DNA of 10,712 bases from CAZVFX01 sp964626565. GTDB taxonomy: Bacteria; Myxococcota_A; UBA9042; CAIXZC01. Shown piece after piece: positions 5,805 to 10,712 of this stretch. The translations under genes were made by a program, and so were the position numbers. Numbering within the stretch: position 1 is the first letter of the stretch; each line of letters begins with the position of its first letter. The DNA lies in the NCBI GenBank assembly GCA_964626565.1, contig CAZVFX010000189.1, forward strand, positions 1 to 10,712, written 5' to 3'. The notes under the pieces were generated by a model. That model had not been told where the DNA came from and did no database searches. It worked only from the letters and a program-made list of their open reading frames with translations.

Positions 5805-8612
5805 ATGAAGAGAAACCGACAGACTTTTCCCAGCGCCGTGGTGATATGCTTCTTGTGCCTCGCTGGATGCTCAGGCAGCGGCCCCGGTGAGGGAACGGAG
5901 GGGGACGTCGTTGCCGCCGCTGATCAGCTTTCCTGTTCTCCCGGTGAGCTCCGCTGCTCCGCCGATCATTCCTACACTGAGATGTGTGCGGAAGACGGGG
6001 ATGGCTGGGTGGAGGGGGAGCAGTGCGACGAGGGTCTTCTTTGTGAGGCTGGAGAGTGCACCTGCGGACCTTGTGCAATCCCGAAAGAAGGCGGCTGTCT
6101 GGCGGTGGGCGTTGCTGCTTGCCCCCAGGGATGGACCGCGACCGCGGATTGCGGCTGTGAGCCGGTGGTTGACGAGTGTGCCGAAGGTTCCATGGCGCTG
6201 ATCGGGGGCGGCTGTCATCCGGTAGGCTCGCCCTGTCCGGACACATGGTTCCCCAATTCGGACGGCGGCTGCGAGCCTATCCTGGACGATTGTCCCGATC
6301 TGACCCTTTCCCTTTTCGGGGGGGGCTGCCTGGCGGTAGGCCCCGGAGACGACTGTGGGCAGGGAACCTGGGGAGGCGCTTCCGGGGGCAGCGGTTCGGG
6401 GATTACCTGGTACGTCTGGGGCGGCTATGAGGAAGAGGATTCCGATGGCACCAAGTGGAAACCGTTCAAGACCATCTCCGAGGCTGTGGAACTGATCAGT
6501 GCCGGGGATACCATAATCATCGGCGCAGAGGACGGGGGAAGAGACTACGACGAGGCGGTAAGCGTATACGAGGACGACATCAGCGTTGTCGGGCGATGCT
6601 CCAAGCTGGTGACCGTCAGCGGCGAAACCAAGTTGACCAGTGAACTCAGTGCCGCGGTGCGGGCGGTGTACGCGGAAGGAATGAGCATCTCCGGCGTTAC
6701 CGTCTCCGGGCCCGGCGGCGGCATCGGCTTCATCGGCGGAGGCGGGCACCGGGTGGAGAGTGTTGCGGTAAGCGGCAATGGCGATAACGGGATCATGGTC
6801 ATCGGTTCCGATTCAGTGGTTGTAAAGCAGGTGGCCGTGGTGGGGAACGGCGGTTTGGACGGTGGCACAGGCATATCGGTCTGGGATTCGGACGACTTCC
6901 AAATATCGGAGAGCGTGCTGTCGGGCAATAACCTGGTGGGCTTCTACGCAGAGGGCGCGTCATGTGCGCTGGAACGGTGCCTCGTAACCGGCACCATAGA
7001 CGAAGACAAGGCCGAAGGCGGCGGCTACGGGGTGAACGTGCACTCCTCGGCCGATGTTTCCCTTGTCGACAGCGCGGTGATGTACAACCTTGACACGGAG
7101 ATCCTCGCCGGCACCAACAGCAAGCTGTCGGTGGTGCGGACGCTGGTGGCCGACAGTGGATTCGACGCGGCAGACACCGATCAACCCGGTGTGGCCGTTC
7201 AAGACGGCGCCGCGGGAGTTATCGATGAAGCGGTAATTCGGGGCAACGTGGGGTGTGGCATCTTGATCGCCGACGCCGTCGCCACGGTTAGCAATTCTCT
7301 GGTCACCGGCTCAAGGGGTGTCACCGGGGCCTCGGGCCGTGGCATTCAGGTCCAGAGCAGCAGCGAAACCTCCTTGGTGGAGTCTTGCTTCATCGTGGGG
7401 AACTTCGGGTCCGGAATCATCGTTTCCGCCGCGTCGCTGGACCTCATGCACAGCGTAGTCTCCCGCACCAGAGGCAATCTGGACGGAACGGACGGGCGGG
7501 GGCTGGGACTTGAGTTGGAAGCCTCGGTGTCGGTGGATTCCTGTCTGTTGGACTCCAACCGGGAGGTGGGCATGGTCGCGCTCCATGATTCATCTCTGGA
7601 GGTGAAGCGCACTCTGGTTCGCGATACGCAGCCCGAGGACATAGCGGGCGAAAACACTGCGGGGCACGGGATCGGCGTGCAGGACGGCGCCAGCGCCGAC
7701 ATCAGCGACAGCACTATCTGGGGGAGCACCGATGTGGGGCTCTTTGTTGATGGCGGGAGCCTGATCATGGTGAACAGCCGCATAGGCCATACCCAATCGA
7801 GAGCTGACGGGATGTTCGGGCTGGGGTTCGAGGGGCTCAACAGCCAGATTGACCTGTCCTGGTGTGCTTTCGACGACAACGCTGGCGGTGGAGGCTTGTT
7901 CGGGCACAAAGCTACAGTGCAGGTCGAGGGAGGCCTCATTCGGGGCCCGGTTGATGACCCCAGCGCTGAGGGCGCGACAGGGTTAGCCATCGTTACCGCG
8001 TCGGCCTTCCAGGGGAACGATATCACCATCTCAGGCAGTTACGGCTTCGGGGTGGTAGCCTCCAATTCGTCGTCCGTGGACCTCGCTGGTTCGGTGGTGG
8101 CCCACACCACTCCTGAGACCGGGGGGTTTTTCGGCGCGGGTATTCTGGCGCAGAGTAACAGTCAGCTCACCGTTTCCGCGGGCAACGTCCTTGACAACTT
8201 CGGGGGGGGCGTCGAAATATACAACGCTTCAGGAAGCGTTTTGGACAGCCGCGTTGTTTCGGTGAACGAGTCTTCCGGGGTGTGGCTCGTAGACGGAGAA
8301 CTCGTCCCCGGCGCGGAGCCCTTTGCCGACGGCGTTTCCGTCACCGGGGATGGTGACGCGACCATCTCCGGCAATCTGGTGTCCGGGTGCAAGCGCGCCG
8401 GCATCCTGTTCGACTCGTCCACGGGATCGCTTTCCGACAACGTCATCAGCTCAAACAAGTTCGGGGTGGTGATCCAGAATTCGGAAGTGCAACAGGAAGG
8501 TAACGAACTGGTGGACAACGAGGTTGACGCCGCAGTGGATTTGGGAAAACCGTTGGCCACGGCAGCCGGGCCTGTGTATGCGCCCGAGCCTGTGCAAGTG
8601 GAGTACGAGTAA
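5805..8612 (+). CDS. Lipoprotein with Cys-rich head and long right-handed parallel beta-helix (DUF1565-like)
   Basis: 935 residues with the ATG at 5805; the open frame extends upstream into gene 4. The ribosome site is weak (AAGG 2 nt upstream, or GAGGGGG 14 nt upstream), but the signal peptide with lipobox LAGC (C22) supports this start. GTG 5775 is a less likely alternative. Residues 44-85 form a six-Cys module shared with genes 4 and 6. Residues 87-184 contain repeats of the type GGGCxxVG, then CP, then DGGCEP. From residue 202 (WYVWGG, DGTKWKPFKTI, AGDTIIIG) the pattern is that of DUF1565/parallel beta-helix proteins. Residues 306-778 hold nine two-rung repeats and a degenerate tenth unit follows. 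Such folds occur in polysaccharide lyases, adhesins and carbohydrate-binding surface proteins. No catalytic set was identified, so binding or structural use is as likely as catalysis. It is probably the last gene of the genes 3-5 operon. Confidence 0.87.
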   Translation: MKRNRQTFPSAVVICFLCLAGCSGSGPGEGTEGDVVAAADQLSCSPGELRCSADHSYTEMCAEDGDGWVEGEQCDEGLLCEAGECTCGPCAIPKEGGCLAVGVAACPQGWTATADCGCEPVVDECAEGSMALIGGGCHPVGSPCPDTWFPNSDGGCEPILDDCPDLTLSLFGGGCLAVGPGDDCGQGTWGGASGGSGSGITWYVWGGYEEEDSDGTKWKPFKTISEAVELISAGDTIIIGAEDGGRDYDEAVSVYEDDISVVGRCSKLVTVSGETKLTSELSAAVRAVYAEGMSISGVTVSGPGGGIGFIGGGGHRVESVAVSGNGDNGIMVIGSDSVVVKQVAVVGNGGLDGGTGISVWDSDDFQISESVLSGNNLVGFYAEGASCALERCLVTGTIDEDKAEGGGYGVNVHSSADVSLVDSAVMYNLDTEILAGTNSKLSVVRTLVADSGFDAADTDQPGVAVQDGAAGVIDEAVIRGNVGCGILIADAVATVSNSLVTGSRGVTGASGRGIQVQSSSETSLVESCFIVGNFGSGIIVSAASLDLMHSVVSRTRGNLDGTDGRGLGLELEASVSVDSCLLDSNREVGMVALHDSSLEVKRTLVRDTQPEDIAGENTAGHGIGVQDGASADISDSTIWGSTDVGLFVDGGSLIMVNSRIGHTQSRADGMFGLGFEGLNSQIDLSWCAFDDNAGGGGLFGHKATVQVEGGLIRGPVDDPSAEGATGLAIVTASAFQGNDITISGSYGFGVVASNSSSVDLAGSVVAHTTPETGGFFGAGILAQSNSQLTVSAGNVLDNFGGGVEIYNASGSVLDSRVVSVNESSGVWLVDGELVPGAEPFADGVSVTGDGDATISGNLVSGCKRAGILFDSSTGSLSDNVISSNKFGVVIQNSEVQQEGNELVDNEVDAAVDLGKPLATAAGPVYAPEPVQVEYE
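6720..8138 (+). repeat. Nine two-rung beta-helix repeats (50-56 aa each) in gene 5
   Basis: Units begin at residues 306, 356, 409, 462, 513, 566, 622, 674 and 726. Each opens with a G-[IVLF] hydrophobic strand (GISVW, GVAVQ, GIQVQ, GIGVQ), passes through a GN...G turn in many units to a second hydrophobic strand, and most end in a longer Gly/Asp/Glu-rich loop (for example TRGNLDGTDGRG, TQPEDIAGENTAGHG). A tenth unit starting at residue 779 lacks the regular loop. Confidence 0.75.
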
Positions 8613-8616
8613 GGAA

Positions 8617-8632
8617 GGCCTACAAGCAGGCC
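8617..8632. terminator. Possible bidirectional terminator hairpin between convergent genes 5 and 6
   Basis: GGCCT (8617-8621) pairs with AGGCC (8628-8632) across a 6-nt loop, and the hairpin includes the gene 6 stop codon. On the minus strand it is followed by TTCCTT, a weak T-rich tail; on the plus strand there is no T run. The stem is only five pairs, so the call is tentative. Confidence 0.25.
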
Positions 8633-10254
8633 CCATCGGCACAATCTGCGGCACACTCCTCCAACAGGATTTCCTGGGACCCCGACGCATTGCACGCGTA
8701 GACATCTCCCTCCTTGCAGAAGGTGGTCCCCTGAGGACAAACGTCATCGGCACAGGCGCCGTTGCTGCAATACTGTTCTTCCGGGCACTCAGCGTCTTCG
8801 GTACAGGAAGGCACGCACGCCCCGTCAGCGCAGGAATCATCACCACACTGCTCGAGCAGAAGCTCGGTACTGCCGTCTGCGGAGCAGGCATGGACGTCGC
8901 CGGCCTGGCAGAACTTTGTGCCCTGGGCACAGATATCGGGCTTGCACGCCCCCCCACCCTCCGGACAGTACTGTTCGGAGGCGCACTCGTCGTTGGTGGA
9001 GCAATCGGACTGCTCCATGGTGCATTCGCCGTCGAGGCATTCCAGGTCACCACACTCCAGCTCCAGTTCGCTGGCGGAACCTTCATCGTTACACCGTAGG
9101 ACGTCCCCGTCCTCGCAAAACAGTTCACCCTGCGGGCATTTGTCGTTGGTGCATACGCCATAGGCGCAGTACTCGTCCGGGTCGCAGTCCGAGGTTTCTT
9201 CGCAGCCTTCCTTGAGCCCCTGGCACACCTTGAGTGGGTTGTAGCATGGTTCGCCCGGGTTCGTCGACTTGGTAAGGCAGTCGGAATCGGCGTCGGGGCA
9301 GGTCTCCATGACACAAGTCAAAAACACCTCAAGCTCTTCCTGGGCGTCGAGGGTCAGTTCGGTCCGGCACTTGTAGAAACACAGGTCCATGGCATCTGAA
9401 TACTCGTCATCGGGCAACCCTTCCTTGCCTTCCATGCATTCCGATGGGCAGCTAAAGAAGTGGCTGCATGCAAAAGGCCCGGCCATACACGCGGTGTATG
9501 ACTCGAGGCAGTTGGCCTTGGCGCAATCAGAGTAGTCGTCGGAATTGCCCCCCATGCAGTGCGCGGACGTGCAATCGAGCATCTCTTCGAGATTTTGGAC
9601 CGCGTCGGGAGAAGCCGCGGTGTAGCAGGCATCTTCACACATCTCGATGTTGTCCAGGCACGGATAGAGACACAACATCAAATCGATGCATTCTTCCAGC
9701 GGTTTGCCCACGCACAGGCCGTCGTCGCACTCCATGTCCTCGGGGCAGTCGCCGCAGGGCGGCCCGCATTCGAATTCCCCGCACGGGGTGCAGGTGCCAA
9801 TGTCTTCCTCATCCCCGCTGCATTTGTGGGCGACGGGGCAGTCGCCGCAAGGTCCGCCGCAAGCTTCGGGAAGGCAGCTTTCACACGCGCCGTCCCCGCA
9901 GATTGCACCTGGCTCACAATCTCCGCAGGATGAGCCGCAAACCGGGTCGGGGCCACATTCGACGCCCGTGCAATCAGGGAGGCAGCCGCAGGTGAAGTCG
10001 GGCAAGCAGATCCTGTCCTCGTCGCAACTGCCGCACTGACCCCCGCATCCGTCGTCGCCGCACTGTTTACCACCACAATCGGGGTCACAAGGGGTCTCGC
10101 CCGCGGGTTCGCCCGCGTCTGCTTCAACGGAGTCGGATTGTGCGGTGTCGGCTCCTCCGCTTTCGGAGCCACAGCCGTGGCAGCCGAGGAAGACAAAAAG
10201 CAAGGTAACGAGCCATCTGCTGAGGTGTTGTGCTTCTCCGGTGTGCCTTTGCAT
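8620..10254 (-). CDS. Cysteine-rich modular lipoprotein with three C-terminal six-Cys repeats
   Basis: 544 residues, with the ATG at 10254-10252 on the minus strand, chosen for its GGAGAGG site and for a promoter whose start site would lie near 10271. A longer frame begins at 10404. The signal peptide ends FLGC (C25, with a second Cys at 28). There are 80 Cys in all. Residues 56-77 carry CGDDGCGGQCGSC, as in gene 3; residues 91-170 carry degenerate versions (CGSSCGDC, CGGPCGDC, CGPPCGDC). Residues 189-344 are a helical Cys-pair domain related to residues 223-368 of gene 3. Residues 351-544 are three units of about 65 residues, each a short four-Cys segment followed by the six-Cys module (CPQGxxFC, GDVxxC, LExC, C.DG.C), and the last unit ends at the C-terminus. 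The gene converges on gene 5 with 7 nt between stops and is divergent from gene 7. An envelope-anchored binding or structural protein is the likely role; no enzyme motif is seen. Confidence 0.87.
   Translation of the reverse strand: MQRHTGEAQHLSRWLVTLLFVFLGCHGCGSESGGADTAQSDSVEADAGEPAGETPCDPDCGGKQCGDDGCGGQCGSCDEDRICLPDFTCGCLPDCTGVECGPDPVCGSSCGDCEPGAICGDGACESCLPEACGGPCGDCPVAHKCSGDEEDIGTCTPCGEFECGPPCGDCPEDMECDDGLCVGKPLEECIDLMLCLYPCLDNIEMCEDACYTAASPDAVQNLEEMLDCTSAHCMGGNSDDYSDCAKANCLESYTACMAGPFACSHFFSCPSECMEGKEGLPDDEYSDAMDLCFYKCRTELTLDAQEELEVFLTCVMETCPDADSDCLTKSTNPGEPCYNPLKVCQGLKEGCEETSDCDPDEYCAYGVCTNDKCPQGELFCEDGDVLRCNDEGSASELELECGDLECLDGECTMEQSDCSTNDECASEQYCPEGGGACKPDICAQGTKFCQAGDVHACSADGSTELLLEQCGDDSCADGACVPSCTEDAECPEEQYCSNGACADDVCPQGTTFCKEGDVYACNASGSQEILLEECAADCADGACL
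8623..9204 (-). repeat. Three tandem approximately 65-residue Cys repeats at the C-terminus of gene 6
   Basis: The units are residues 351-415, 416-483 and 484-544. Their Cys positions in the main module are 373/380/388/401/406/411, 442/449/457/470/475/480 and 506/513/521/534/538/543, which is a near-constant spacing. The sequences are clearly alike (ICAQGTKFC against VCPQGTTFC), pointing to internal duplication. Confidence 0.82.
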
Positions 10255-10257
10255 TCG

Positions 10258-10264
10258 CCTCTCC
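10258..10264 (-). promoter_or_regulatory. Ribosome binding site of gene 6 (decides the start)
   Basis: Read on the minus strand the site is GGAGAGG, with GGAG ending 6 nt before the ATG at 10254. The upstream ATG at 10266 has no such site and would leave a leader of only about 4 nt from the predicted promoter. Confidence 0.6.
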
Positions 10265-10277
10265 ATGTACGTTGCCG

Positions 10278-10305
10278 AGTATAGCAAGGCCCATTGGTCA
10301 GTCAA
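10278..10305 (-). promoter_or_regulatory. Sigma70-like promoter of gene 6
   Basis: On the minus strand, TTGACT (10305-10300) is followed after 16 bp by TATACT (10283-10278), with TGC immediately before it as an extended -10. Both hexamers differ from consensus at one position. Transcription would start near 10271, giving a leader of about 17 nt that carries the ribosome site. Confidence 0.65.
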
Positions 10306-10311
10306 GTGCGG

Positions 10312-10342
10312 CACAACTCGCTGACGGTGCGCCGAGTTTGTG
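10312..10342. promoter_or_regulatory. Imperfect inverted repeat, possible operator between genes 6 and 7
   Basis: CACAACTCG (10312-10320) and CGAGTTTGTG (10333-10342) are inverted copies apart from one extra T, separated by 12 bp. The spacer contains the proposed -35 of gene 7, and the right arm reaches its extended -10. A dimeric regulator bound here would block gene 7 and could affect gene 6. No regulator gene lies in the window. Confidence 0.35.
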
Positions 10343-10349
10343 GTATGAT
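10321..10349 (+). promoter_or_regulatory. Sigma70-like promoter of gene 7
   Basis: CTGACG (10321-10326) lies 17 bp before TATGAT (10344-10349), a -10 matching consensus at five of six positions. The -35 matches at four of six. The promoter is back-to-back with that of gene 6. Confidence 0.5.
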
Positions 10350-10375
10350 TGGCATCTTGTTTGGGCGGAGGCAGT

Positions 10376-10712
10376 ATGAAGCGTGACACAGAATATCTCC
10401 TCATCGTTCTTCTGTTTCTGGCCGCGGGCGGTGGTTGCAGTTCAAGTGGTGAAGGGACCGGAAAGGTGTGCTGCCCGGAGAACTGCTACCCGTCGGTGGG
10501 TGCGACCGCTCCCCAGGTACTTTACGTCAACTCCGCGTGCGGGGCGGGTGGTGCCGACGGCTCGCTGGCCCATCCCTACTTGTCGATTCTCGACGCGTTG
10601 CAGGAGGCGCAGGAGGGAGCCGTCATTCTGGTCGCCGAGGGCGAGTACAAGGAAGACCAGCCGCTTGTCATCAAGAAGTCGTTGACTCTGGCCGGCATGG
10701 GGCATTTCAATG
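10376..10712 (+). CDS. Lipoprotein with DUF1565-like beta-helix start (3' end outside window)
   Basis: The frame starts at the ATG at 10376, 4 nt after GGAGG (10367-10371), and stays open to the right edge (112 codons seen). A hydrophobic signal peptide (YLLIVLLFLAAGGGC) ends at C21; the lipobox GGGC is weaker than in the other genes, but the charged start and hydrophobic core support a lipoprotein. A short Cys-containing linker (CCPENC) follows. From about residue 48 the pattern LYVNSACG, then DGSLAHPYLSILDAL, then EGAVILVAEGEY, then KSLTLAGMG is that of DUF1565-type parallel beta-helix proteins. It parallels the start of the gene 5 helix (WYVWGG, DGTKWKPFKTI, AGDTIIIG). It is therefore probably a paralogue of gene 5 in part, here without the long Cys-rich head. 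The rest of the protein is not visible. Confidence 0.8.
   Translation, partial: MKRDTEYLLIVLLFLAAGGGCSSSGEGTGKVCCPENCYPSVGATAPQVLYVNSACGAGGADGSLAHPYLSILDALQEAQEGAVILVAEGEYKEDQPLVIKKSLTLAGMGHFN

Noticed and set aside
8524..9099. Plus-strand open frame of about 191 codons opposite gene 6
   Set aside because: It overlaps the end of gene 5 and the repeats of gene 6, and has no plausible start site or domain. Gene 6 has its own promoter and lipobox.

Overview
The window looks like part of a GC-rich genome from Myxococcota or a related lineage of the former Deltaproteobacteria. The basis is gene style, not a marker gene. Every gene encodes a predicted lipoprotein, and most are extremely cysteine-rich with tandem disulfide-type modules. 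They are combined with lamin-tail-like and DUF1565-type parallel beta-helix domains, a mix typical of that group. No rRNA, tRNA, CRISPR array, transposase, regulator or enzyme is visible.

Layout. Gene 1 (1-230, +) is the end of a very small Cys-rich lipoprotein. Gene 2 (324-1841, +) is a lipoprotein with nine 27-residue four-Cys repeats and a Cys-poor helical tail. Gene 3 (1941-3938, +) has about 90 Cys and a C-terminal lamin-tail-like domain. Gene 4 (3949-5784, +) has about 74 Cys and several repeat types. Gene 5 (5805-8612, +) has a Cys-rich head and a large beta-helix. Gene 6 (8623-10254 plus stop, -) converges on gene 5 with 7 nt between the stop codons. Gene 7 (10376 to beyond the right edge, +) is a second DUF1565-type lipoprotein, divergent from gene 6. 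Genes 3-4-5 are tightly packed (10 and 20 nt gaps) and probably co-transcribed. Genes 1 and 2 lie upstream in the same direction with gaps of 93 and 99 nt. Genes 6 and 7 are read from back-to-back sigma70-like promoters in a 121-bp region that also holds an imperfect inverted repeat.

The proteins share parts. The C-x5-C-x5-C-x4-C module recurs in genes 2 and 4. A six-Cys module (C-x6-C-x7/9-C-x12-C-x4/5-C-x4-C) occurs in genes 4, 5 and 6. A CGxDGCGGxCGxC module and a helical Cys-rich domain are shared by genes 3 and 6. The DUF1565-type start is shared by genes 5 and 7. The simplest reading is a locus of surface or envelope lipoproteins built from a common kit of disulfide-rich modules joined to ligand-binding scaffolds. 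Their biological role (adhesion, matrix, recognition) cannot be read from the sequence.
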